From NCBI GenBank assembly GCA_001598975.1, contig BBXU01000022.1, positions 1 to 28,594 of the forward strand: a DNA stretch of 28,594 nucleotides, read 5' to 3'. This document shows, in pieces, positions 14,670-24,300 of this stretch. The notes beneath the pieces were generated by a model, which ran no database searches, was not told the origin of the DNA, and saw only the letters and a list, made by a program, of their open reading frames with translations. This DNA is from Parachlorella kessleri (taxonomy: Eukaryota > Chlorophyta > Trebouxiophyceae > Chlorellales > Chlorellaceae). Made by a program: the position numbers and the translations under genes. Each line of letters starts with the position of its first letter. The stretch's first letter is position 1.

Positions 14670-17600
14670 TTGCCCCGACCGTGCCTGCCGGTTTTTGGTA
14701 CATGCTCCGACTTGGCTGCTGTTGCATTGGGTCCGGCTATTGCGGCCTTGGCACGGCCACGCTTAGGCTGGCCTAGCTGCGCCTGCTCAGCTGCCTCCAC
14801 CTCCTTCGCAGCTGCCTTGCTTTGTCCGCGCTTGGACGGGGCCGGCTTGGGCTCTGCATCTTGTTCTGCCGTTGCCGCTTTGGAGCGAACGCCGACGTGC
14901 TTTCTTGCCGCGGCCTGGCACATGCACACAATAGTATGAGTCAGAAGAACGGGCCTTGGTAAGCGCAGACACCTCTTGAGGTAATGAATGTACAAGCAAG
15001 CTTCATCAGCCCCCTCAAGACCCCGCAATGGCACAGAAGGGGACAGGTTTCACACGGGTGCTAGCAAAGCGCTGTCCACTCCCTTCATGTTGTAGCGAAT
15101 GCCATTGCACCACCAAAATGCTGACATGCCTCGCATGTAAGATTTCACTAGACACTTTGTGACACACCTTACTGGGATGGGCTAGCCAGTAATAGACTGC
15201 CCCCACGCATGCTGGCCTGCATTGCACCCCCTAGACGGCCAGCCCACCTTCAGAGCACCATCTGCGTCCTCTCCACCAGCAGCTATTGCCTTCCTAGTGG
15301 GAGCAAGCTTCTTGGCCATGGCAGTTCCGGGCTGCTTAGAAGCCGCCGCCGCAGCTGCCTTAGCAGTAGCCTTGATGCTGCGCTTCATCCTAGCAAGGAT
15401 TGGCTCCGAGGGGCCTGCTTCCTCCCCAATCTCCTGCTCGCCTTGCGCTGTTTGTATCTGTTCAACCTGCTGCTCCTCCTGGCTATCTGGCACGGTTGCT
15501 GCTCTGCTGCGCTTGGCAGTTGGAGGTCTTACTTTGGCTGCTGTGTCGTCCTTGGCGGGTCCCCGCTGCTGCCTGCTGCCCTGCTTGCCAGGTGCCTGTG
15601 CTGCTGCTGTTGTAGGGGACACCGCTGCTCGGGCTGCACCTGGGGTGGAGAGGAGACAGGGGTCAAACACGGTCAGCACGCTGCTGTTGTCCAATCACAT
15701 ATCAAAAAGATACATGAGAAGAACTCCCTAGTAAGGCTGGACTGTGGGGCCCCAACCCACCACCGGCAGGCTAGCAACATGGCAAACTTATGACAGGGTG
15801 TATCCCACCCTTGCACGCCATATGCCCGCCCCTAATTGTACTCAGCACGATGGGCTATGGCTCCAATGTTGCCACAACAACCCAGCATGCAATTCATCAG
15901 CAAACTGGACCTCAAGGACCAACCAAAGAGACATCATGAATTCTGGGAGTCCACATGCAGTGCAGATGCATGCATGGCAGACTGGGCGTTGTGGCCAACG
16001 CTGGATGCCAACAGCAGCACAAGAGCACACCTAGGTCGGCGGCTGGTGCCGCCTCAGGTGCCGCCTCAGGTGCCGCGACCGCGACAGTTGCCTCCTCCGC
16101 CGCTAACAGTGCGGTGGGTGACTTCCCAGGCGCTGCCTCTGCAACCAGTGGCTCCTCTTCCAGCGCCACTGCTGCTGACACTCCTGCGGCGGGCGCGCCT
16201 GCAAGTGGTGCCTCTTCTGAAGGTGCGTCTGCGGTTGGTGACTCGTCAGGCGCAGCAACTGCAACTCCTGCTTCCTCAGCCAGTGCCGCTGCTGCTGGTG
16301 CCTCGTCTGCTCTTGCACCTGGTGCCTTGTCGGCCAGTGCTGCCACAACTGGTGCCTCCTCAGGCGGTGCCACTGCTGCTGGCAGTCCTGCGGCGGGCAC
16401 TGCTGCAAGTGGCGCCTCTTCCGCAGGTGCGCCTGTGGTTGGTGACTCCTCAGGCGCAGCAGCTTCAAGTCCTGCATCCTCGGCCGGTGCAGCTGTTGCT
16501 GGTGCTTCCTCTGCAGTTGCTGCTACACCTGGTGCCTTGTTGGCCCGTGCTACCGTAACTGGTGCCTCCTCAGCCGGTGCCACTGCTGCTGGACTGACTG
16601 CGGTCGGTGCCTCCTCAGCTGCTGCTACTAGAGCAGGTGCTGCTTGGCCACGCGGAGCTGCCGCAGGTGGGACCTCTTCGGTCAGCGCTTCTGCACTTGG
16701 TGCCTCCCCGCCTGCGGCTACTGGCAGGGGTGCAGGGCCACCCGCTGTCTCCTCTGCATGCCAGCAAACCAACTGACCAAGGCTTGGGAAGCCCTTAGAT
16801 GAACTCGAGTGGGACTCTTTGATATGCTGGCACCGGCATGTCTTTTCATGGTATGCATCTGGGAGCAATGGGCTGCAATGGATTGTGTAGCAGCCAGCCA
16901 CCCAGCCAGCCGATCAGCCCGTCAAACATAACGACGGCCAGCATTGCTCAGATGCAGGAGTGGCTGCACACCTGGGCTCTCCCTTCGGTATGGCTCCATG
17001 ATAGCCTCAACAGGGTACACATCTGCAACATTTCGCCGCTCATTTTACCGGGAACTGGTAATTATTTGGAGGGTAGATGCAGCCAGGGGGTGACATAATA
17101 GTTGCCAGCCACCCATGCTTGTGCACAGCTGCACTCAACAGGAAGGTGCCAGCAAAGTAACCAACTTCAAGGGCCCGAAGATCCTAAGCATGTAATACAG
17201 AGGGCAAAGTGTTTCTGGCCCTGCGCACCATTCACAGGAGAACCACTGACTGCCGCTGGCTGTTCTGGCTCAGGTGCAGCGACATCTCCTTGTGTAGTGT
17301 CTCCCACAGTCGCAGCAGCCTCTGCCCCGTCAAAAGGCTCCACTGCTCCCCCAGGCTCCTGTAGGGTTCCTGCACCAAGAACCACACCTTGGGGCCCTAT
17401 CATACAACTGAAGGCCCTGTTTACCTGCTGGCCCACAGGCTGCTAGGACTACACGCCGATCCAACCAGCAAGAAACAACATGGTGTACCTGGAGTCTCGG
17501 CTGCGGCAGCGGCAGCCTCTCCTGGAGCGCCACCCGCCGCTGCCTGCTGCTCCTCCACTGTAGCTGCCGGCACAAACTCCTCCCCATGCTGCTCCTCAAT

Positions 17601-18650
17601 GTCGTCACCCTGCATACACGAGCCTACCACCCATCAAAAAGCTGTAGACCATTGAGCTGGTGGCACTCGAGCGCGCAAACTAGTGCAGCATGCCTAAACG
17701 TGCCGGCCTGACACCTAGTGAGCCAAGCAGTGCGCTGAGCACCGACAACTTCCCCCAACAACTGTAGGGTACCTGCTCCTCAACTACTTCATGTAGTTTC
17801 CTCGCAATACCCTCCTCTCCGACGCCCTCCCCAGCGGCAGCACTACCAGGCGCCCTCCCCAGGGCAGCGAGAGGCGGGGTGTCCGCCTCGCTCACACGCT
17901 CAGGCTCTACCGCGACGGCAGGCTGCGGCATGTTCGCCAGCAGCACTGCAAAGAGGCCGGGCTGCTCAACAGCTGGCAGTGCTGCCCCCCTGTCTTCTTC
18001 ACTGGCCCCCTCTGCAGCACGGGAGGCCGGCCCCCTTAAGCCTTCTCCTTGTCCTTCGCCTTGCTGTTGCTGCTGCGGTGGCGGCGGCAGCGCTGGTGCC
18101 ACAGCCATGGGCTCAGGAGGCGCGATGATTGCAGGTGCCTGGTCTGCTGCTGTGCCGACATCATTGAGCGTTGCTGGACCTCCTTCAGCTAGCGCAGTGC
18201 TGCGTGCCTCGCTGCCACCCACTCTCTGAGCATTTGTGGGCATTGCCTCGCCCTCGTTGGCAGGGGCAGTCGCGTTGTCAGGGCTTGGACATGGGTCAGC
18301 CTGGGGCAAAGCAAGCGCTGCCTCTGGGACAACAGCCTCTGTTGCAGCCGTGCCGGGCCCGCTGCCTGGCTGGTGATGCTTGCCAGTAGCGGCCGCGGAG
18401 TCTTCCAGCACACCTTCGCCGGTGTGGTAGCCGAAATCGCTTCCTAGCGGCTGCAGGGAGTAATTCAGTGTTTCTTGATCTCGGCACTTGGACACTTCAG
18501 AGTTGGTGATATTTCGGGAGGACTACGCACATGCCTGGCTGGCAAGGCAGCACTGCAGTGGCTCAGACCTCTATACTGCCTGCTTGCCTGAGTTGGTTCC
18601 AGTTCCATCTGGCAGCGGCCACAGCTTTGAACAACCCTGCAGTCAGCCAT
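11510..18650 (-). CDS. Large MDC1-like tandem-BRCT protein
   Basis: Probable DNA-damage mediator acting on chromatin. Exons (minus): 18650-18588 (tentative), 18450-17773, 17609-17489, 17369-17229, 16753-16031, 15639-15248, 14914-13874, 13637-13482, 13159-13018, 12754-12671, 12379-12278, 12065-11967, 11691-11510; about 1307 aa, every phase consistent. The N-terminal half is acidic and rich in Ala, Glu and Pro, with a tandem repeat. Residues ~707-1053 are basic and histone-H1-like, with many (K/R)-G-R-x-K-A units and a run of 13 Ala. The last ~215 residues are two BRCT domains. BRCT1 has VRVLFSSSID, RLGGRVV, FTHFVTL, GFVKSL and the conserved Trp in GESWVEAS. BRCT2 has EKELKFSLRASL, LAELAGGAVV, GVVCLCQED and LTDAILRQSFD. 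The layout recalls animal MDC1 without its FHA domain. The donor at 13874 could instead be 13820. The first exon is least certain. Confidence 0.8.
11692..11966 (-). other. GC-AG intron in the BRCT gene (last intron)
   Basis: On the minus strand the donor is GCAG|GCAAGT at 11966 and the acceptor CCGCAG ends at 11692. It joins KASKAG to GGVVCLCQED inside BRCT2 in the right phase (1 to 1). No GT donor gives the same frame nearby. Confidence 0.8.
14631..14669 (-). repeat. Coding GCT/AGC trinucleotide repeat (13-Ala run)
   Basis: Thirteen near-perfect copies of GCT on the plus strand read as GCA codons on the minus strand. They encode a 13-alanine run between GRGK and EEDDEDQED in the basic region of the BRCT protein. 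Confidence 0.9.
16144..16620 (-). repeat. Tandem 201/210-bp coding repeat in the BRCT gene
   Basis: Copy 1 is 16144-16344 (201 bp), copy 2 is 16345-16554 (210 bp) and a partial copy starts at 16555. Each full unit encodes 67-70 residues with the same order of motifs: EEAP, KAPG, EEAG or EDAG, (D/E)ESPT, then EEAPLA. The copies differ by whole codons, so the frame is kept. Confidence 0.8.
18451..18587 (-). other. Possible GC-AG intron at the BRCT gene 5' end
   Basis: The donor CAG|GCAAGC at 18587 and acceptor CTGCAG ending at 18451 would join MELEPTQ to PLGSDFGYHTGE in phase 0. No ATG opens the exon-2 frame, which is blocked by an in-frame TAG near 18524, so an upstream exon is required; this pairing is the best I see but is not proven. 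Confidence 0.5.
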
Positions 18651-19115
18651 CGTGAGTTAGTTATACACAGCAACCATGTTCCCCGTCCAAGGTTCACCTC
18701 TGATTGCATCTTCTGATTAGAAGCCGTGCGTGCCGTGTCGGTGGCACGGACAATCAGATGATCATGAAACTAGTACCACCAGGTAGGGTGCAATTTCCCT
18801 TCTGTCGCTGATCACAGTCACAAGTTGTTGCATCACCTGCCGGCTAGGTTGCTGTTGTTGTTGAGAGAGTGCCCTCAGCAAAACATGCTTCAGTTCATAT
18901 ACCAGTATGGTTGGTTTCATGAGATGCAATTTGTGACAACAAATCTGCAACTCAAACCAAAGCCAGCGTGGACATGGGCAGGACGAGGAGGTACACTCTG
19001 GCGCCTTGAACGTCCATGACATTTCTGCTGAATAGCCTGTGTACCGCGGTACCGTAATTGAATCAAATCAGGTATTGAAAACAATTGTTTGACGCTCCCA
19101 AGCACATAGCATATC
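18651..19115. promoter_or_regulatory. Divergent promoter region, BRCT protein / uL24m
   Basis: This 465-bp head-to-head spacer holds two perfect 12-bp palindromes close to the uL24m start: GTACCGCGGTAC at 19041-19052 and AAACAATTGTTT at 19079-19090. They are candidate factor-binding sites by symmetry only. No clear TATA box is seen. Confidence 0.4.
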
Positions 19116-20487
19116 ATGACTTACAGGAAAGGTTTCCAGGATATGTTCACAAGGAACAAGTGGAAGATATTGCGCGGCGATAAGGTCATGATAACTTCAG
19201 GGAAGGACAAGGGTCAAGTCGGCACGGTGCTGAAGGTCATCCGCGACACCAAGTTCCCCCGAGTCCTTGTAGAGGGCCTGAACCTGGTTAGTGACTCAGT
19301 GGGCCCTGCCCATGCTTGGGTGCAGGGCTGTGGGCGCCAGCAGGCAGCAGCAGTTCTGGGGAACAGAGTCCAGGGGACCAGGGTCGACCAGCCTGGATGG
19401 GTGCCACTGGGCGAGTGCCTGACGGTAGGCATATCTTGCCCTGCAGACCAAGCGGCACGTGAAGAGGGCCGGGGACAACCCTGGCGGCATCATCAGCGTG
19501 GAGTCACCGTTGCACTACTCCAATGTCGCGCTGATTGACCCCATCAACAACGAGCCGGTGCGGGCGGCGTTCCGGTGGCTGGAGGATGGCACCAAGGTGC
19601 GACTCACGTGTTCCAGCTCTCCAAAGCATCTGCCTGCCCCACCCTTGGTGCCTTGGCCAGCCCCCAGCACTGAGGACTTCCGCTAGCGCGGAGGTACTGA
19701 CGCGGTCTGGCTGGGCCCCTTGCGTGCACCCTGCCACCCCTTGTAGCCACTCTGTTTGCTGGCAGCAGAGGGGCTGTTCACGTTAAGGGTCACCTGGGCC
19801 TCGCAGTGCAGGAATCTGTGGGGGTAGAGGGATGAGGTAGCGATCACATGATGGCCCTGGGCTCCTCGGCTTGGGTTGCAGGTGCGCGTGTCTCGCGGCA
19901 GGATGGCTTCTGGCAGCATCATCCCACGGCCCGATGTCCTAAAGCAGCGGCGAAAACCCCTCCCAATCAAAGGCAGGTGTTGTATGCCTGCTGTCACTGT
20001 GTGTGATTGTGCCTCAAGCACACCGCCTTTGTGGGCTATGAAGTAGTGCTGGCCGGTCATGGCGGGTGCATCCAGTGGTTCGCATAAATTGGTGCGCTAA
20101 ACGCGAAAAGCTGGGGCACGGTGCCTGTTGCCCAGCAGTGATGGTCGCAGGCAAGTGGGCTAAGGCCTTAAGATGGTGTAGACACACATGCCCAAGCTTA
20201 CATGCTTAGGAAAACTGCACCTGGCTTGCACTGTTCCTGCAGCCGGTCCGCAAGACACTGTGTTGAAAGAGGCAGCCCAGCAGACCCACAGGCCGGGGGA
20301 CCTGCCATCCTTCCTTAAGGTGCAGCTGGCGCAGCAGGCACAGCAGCAGCGGCAGTTCAGCAGCAGCACTGGCGGTAGCAGCAGCCCGCTCTTATCTGCG
20401 GGCAGTAGGATCACCACTAGTGGGGCTTCAACACTTTTAAGCAGCAGGTGGCAGCTCTGGCGTGGCTTTGCTGCAAGCGCATGGTAA
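19116..20487 (+). CDS. uL24m: Mitochondrial large-subunit ribosomal protein uL24m
   Basis: uL24 binds 23S-type rRNA early in large-subunit assembly. Exons 19116-19286, 19447-19596, 19882-19972, 20243-20487 give 218 aa. The KOW domain lies at residues ~17-57 (NKWKILRGDKVMITSGKDKG, then VGTVLKVI and VLVEGLNL). It is followed by TKRHVKRAGDNPGGIISVE, LHYSNVALIDP, FRWLEDGTKVRVSRG and SGSIIPRPDVLK. Like the plant mitochondrial protein, it has AGPQDT after the core. The N-terminus starts directly with the domain and shows no cleavable presequence, which also holds for the Arabidopsis homologue. The C-terminus carries about 55 extra residues rich in Gln and then Ser, Thr and Arg, ending RWQLWRGFAASAW. 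Exon 3 leaves by a GC donor. A TGTAA word lies 113 nt past the stop. Mitochondrial rather than plastid identity rests on the AGPQDT segment and plant similarity. Confidence 0.88.
19973..20242 (+). other. GC-AG intron in uL24m (intron 3)
   Basis: The donor is AAAG|GCAGGT and the acceptor CTGCAG. The GC donor (phase 1) gives PLPIK-AGPQDT, matching the plant protein's AGPKDT. The GT four bases downstream would give a different frame that stops early. Confidence 0.8.
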
Positions 20488-20599
20488 TTCCCCTTCGCTT
20501 TGGTTCAGATGGCAGGCAATGCGAACGGACAGGAAGTAGCGACGAATTAAACTGATTTCTTCAGATTCTCTGCAGACCTAGCATGTGTATGGTTGCCTG

Positions 20600-20604
20600 T
20601 GTAA
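20600..20604 (+). terminator. TGTAA polyadenylation signal of uL24m
   Basis: TGTAA lies 113 nt after the uL24m stop codon, the same spacing as in the ATPase gene. Confidence 0.6.
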
Positions 20605-20721
20605 GGCCGCTAATGGGAAGCCTCAAGTTTGAAAGAAGTCGAGATGTATTTGTACATGGTGGCAGTAGGGCAACAGAAAAGAGGTAGATGTGAATTGTGA
20701 TGAAAGGGCTTGATCAAAGGG

Positions 20722-20936
20722 CTTGCCTGAGTCCTTATCCAGTGAATCTCTCCCCAAGACAAGCTAAGGCACTGAGACAGCAGGCGAATCCCTAGCAGAG
20801 GCTGTGCACCCAGCAGCAGATTCCTAGCATGTCTTAAGTATGGGTGGCAGGTATTGCGAACTGGGAGTGAGAGTTGAGCTGGACTGACAGGCTGGATGCA
20901 GAATGTGCCTGAGACTTGCCTGAGTGCTGATCCAGT
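20722..20936 (+). repeat. 22-nt direct repeat pair in the intergenic region
   Basis: Copies at 20722-20743 and 20915-20936 both begin CTTGCCTGAGT and end ATCCAGT, with two mismatches in 22. The spacing is 193 bp. The 36-nt dispersed element lies between them. Confidence 0.7.
20840..20875 (+). repeat. 36-nt dispersed element, copy B (intergenic)
   Basis: It begins ATGGGTGGCAGGTATTGCGA and is the partner of 6437-6472 with three mismatches, on the same strand, 14.4 kb away. Confidence 0.8.
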
Positions 20937-21351
20937 ATTCCTCTTTGTCCGATCTGTTCAACCTGCCTTGTGTTTCGACATGCAGCATAGAGCCCCATCA
21001 ATGCTGATTTATACAGCTACCTTATGCACGGAAGTCATTGCCTACCAGGCTTCATTGAGGTTGCGGCGCCGTTTGCAGAGGTGGTTTGAGGATAGTGAAT
21101 GAAGACACCAGCGTGGGCGGAGCACCAGCAGTCAAAACTCGCGAGCTGCCGCACCCATCAATAAATGCATGCACTGGTCCACCAGAACTTCAAGGCAGCG
21201 TTATTGCTATAAGAACACAACAAGGTCAGCAGCAGAAGCCCTTCACACACCCATAATAATAGACAAGTCGTGCCAGTCCCACGAGCTGCTAAGGTCCCTG
21301 CAGTCACCTGCTGCAAATCATTCAGCCCTTCAGCAAGCGCTGCGCCGCAGT

Positions 21352-21383
21352 CTTGTTGTTATTCACACTTGTTGTTATTCACA
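21352..21383 (-). repeat. 16-nt tandem duplication over the TM9SF stop codon
   Basis: Two exact 16-nt copies (21352-21367 and 21368-21383) sit head to tail. On the minus strand the first copy met carries the last codons and TAA of TM9SF. The second repeats that end in the 3' UTR. Confidence 0.85.
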
Positions 21384-24300
21384 CTTGATGGCCCTGCATT
21401 GCAAGGACAATTTAATCTTTAAACCTCACAGTAGTGAAGTGCAGTCAAAAACAGCTATCGTACTTGGCTTACCTGCCACCTTCATAAACTACATAAACTA
21501 AAAAAGGGGAGAAAGGGACCGCATTACAAACAGGATCCAATGTAGCAATTGCTTCACTTGCCTCCAGGATGTCATGTTACATCTATACTATCCTCCCATA
21601 CCAGCCACTTAAATAGTAGCCAACAACAACCTAGCTCGCCGGGGAAACAGAGCACGTGCACATGGACCAACGCACCTGTAGATATGCCGCACAAAGGTGT
21701 AAGAGGCCCGGAAACCCACGGAGCCCAACAGCAGGAAGAAAGCATAACAGACCTGCATAAGTGGAATTCAAGACGATGAGAGGGGCGGCTTCACTCCTTA
21801 ACATGCCAGCAGTCACCATGCCACCTAATGGTAAACCATCAAGGCATCATCAGCAACCATGCGGATGTGGGATACTAGAACTTACCATGAACATGTAGCC
21901 AAAGTAAAACGATGTCTGCAGCAGGGAGGGTTGGGGACAGGGAGGGGTTGGGGACATGCACACAAGTTTAACCAGCCAGCCTGGGTGCGCCATGCGGGGG
22001 TGCGACAATCAACTGCATCACTCGGTTGCCTGATGGCAGTCCTGCTGCGGTCAAGGCCATGGTTAGAGGCACTGCACCGGTGCACTTGCAACCCTCCCCC
22101 ACTGCTTCATCAAGTCAGCAGGCCTAGCGCACACCTGCATGAAGCCGCTCATATCCGACCGTGCATGGTAATAATAGAAACAATAGCCGTAGATGAAGAG
22201 TGCTGTGGAGCCGCCGCACATGATGCTACGCCACCACCACCTGCAGCGCGGGCGCAGCCCCAAGGACATCTCAACGTTTGGTTTCTGATGGCCCTGGCAC
22301 GACCAGTGGCCCTACGTGTACTGAAGCACCCCTCACCCACCCCTCCCAGAGGCCAGTCCTGTTCTAGCATCCGTGCCCGACATGGCAGCAGGGCCATGCA
22401 GGGCCCTGCTGTCTCCACGACCCCAAAGCACAGTCCGCCCATGGCCTGGGACTACAGCGTACAGCCTCAGGGGCCCAACACACCTGTGGTCTTCCACCGC
22501 AAGCTGGAAGTAAGTCAGAGCGATGGTGATGAAGGCCGTCACAATGATGAGGATCACAAAGACGATGAACAGGATGCTATAAATCGTGTACACCTGCGGG
22601 AGAACACCGCAACTTCAAGATTGCGTCAAGGGTTGTCAGGTGGTCCATCAGTGCCGCACGTTTGTGGATCCTATTCCCGCAGCACTGTGCTTTGCCATCG
22701 GGCAGAGCAGCACAGGACCATCTTCTTAAGCCGGGCACGAGACCATCACCGCAGCACCCACCCAGCGGACCCCAGGCTGCCCACCTTGTGGCCCCACACG
22801 CTGGCAAAGATGTAGTAGAGCTCAATGTAGATGGCCGAGAAGGGCAGGAAGCCGGCCATGACCATCTGGGGGAAGGTCTGGCGGTACCAGGGCAGGGGCG
22901 GGATCTCCCTGCACACCAGGCGGGGTTTGGCACACGTGCACAGCGCAGAGCAAGTAGCCTGCTCGCCCTGAAGACTATTGCGCGTACTCCTGACAGCAGG
23001 TCCCAGCCGACAAGACACACTCAACCAACACAAAAAGTCCAAGCAAGCAGTCATTGCGCAGCAAACCCACCAACCCATGCTTGGGCAGCACCCACGGTGC
23101 AAGTCCATCTCAGAGACATCTCAACGTCAGGATGCCAGCAACGCCACCCCCACCCGCTCAGCACCCCCGCCCGCCCACCTGGGGTACTTGGTGGTTCTGC
23201 AGGGTGCGTTGAACTCTGCGGTGGTGTTCTTGCCCATGATGCCGCCCAGCACCGTGAGGGGGAAGGTGACCAGCGCCCACAGCACGATGATGATCACAAT
23301 CGTGCCAAACGGCAGCGCCGCCGTGGACTGCAGAGCAGCACACGGGAGAGTGAGCGGGAAGTGAGGCCCGCAGGGCTGCGAGATCGCCAATCTAGCTGCA
23401 CTGTGGCCGGCAAACTAGCAAGGCGGACAGAGGCCAGCACTGGCCTCCACGATCCAGCAATACATGGGTAAGGCCCTACAGCAGACACCGCCAGGTGCAC
23501 GCAAGCTGCCCAAGCAAGAGGGCGTCCGTCTGGACCCCCACCCCCCAGCTCACCCCATACGCGATGGCCACGGTGTTGAGGAAGGAGAAGACCACCAGCA
23601 GCGGACCGCAGAAGAGGCAGGCCGTGGTGAGCACGTTGCGCACCCAGTTGCTGCCACCCATGATTTTGTACAGCCTGCCCGACACATAGCCGGCAACGCC
23701 TGCAGCAGCTTGGGCTATCAGTGTCAGGCCATCAAATTGATGCGGCCCTCTGTGTAACTCCCTTGTGGAGTGCCAAAGCAAGCCCCAAAATGATCATAGG
23801 GCACGCAGTCTGGTAGAAACACCGTTGGAGTCCTTCACTCCTGACACGTCCAGTGCCACCCCCCCAACAAGCAGAAACAGCTGCCGTGCCTTCCTTAAAC
23901 CTTACCGGCTGTGAGCGCATACAGCACCACGCATGAGGTGAGCAGCGCGCCGCGGTTGTAGGGGTGGTACGTGCCCAGCAGGGACAGCGCAAAGATGGCA
24001 AAGGCCAGCACCAGGATCTGGGTGCCGGTGCCCACCACCGCGGCAAAGAGGTTGAGGTGAGGGGGGAAGCGGAACACGTCGCCGTGAATGTACTTCCAGC
24101 CTGCAGGAGCGCAGCGACAGGCACAGTACCGCTGCTGCGAGGCACTCACACTGAAGCTGAAGGATCCAGCAGTGCCCCTATGTCACGGCACAGCAGTCCC
24201 ATCCCGAGAACCACTTGCTCAGCCGAACATGGGGGTGCCGAAGTCCCTGTCTTGATAAGCATCCCCGCTCGCTATACACCACGCAGTGTTGCCCAAGACG

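Larger units (their letters stand above)
20488..21374. other. Tail-to-tail intergenic region, uL24m / TM9SF
   Basis: This is the longest gap, 887 bp. It holds the uL24m 3' end with TGTAA, a dispersed 36-nt element, a 22-nt direct repeat, and a short open frame at 20896-21102 whose end (RLRRRLQRWFEDSE) is basic. I cannot assign that frame to a gene. It may be a gene fragment, but chance is equally likely. Confidence 0.5.

Noticed and set aside
13566..14939. Long plus-strand open frame of 457 codons, Ala/Leu/Pro-rich
   Set aside because: It is the mirror of the basic Lys/Ala-rich exon of the BRCT gene. The GC-rich codons there leave the opposite strand open, and no domain is visible.
15955..16776. 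Plus-strand frame with Gly-Ala-Ser repeats
   Set aside because: It is the reverse reading of the acidic repeat exon. The minus frame joins its neighbours in phase with good splice sites; the plus frame does not.
18511..18522. BRCT gene exon 2 starting at 18522 after a GTAG acceptor
   Set aside because: It would need a 65-nt intron and a rare acceptor. The GCAG acceptor ending at 18451 matches the other introns and gives a better join.
21352..21383. CRISPR-like or satellite array
   Set aside because: Only two direct copies without spacers; a simple tandem duplication in a nuclear gene.
21859..22815. Plus-strand 318-codon open frame
   Set aside because: It overlaps several TM9SF exons that match the family exactly on the minus strand.
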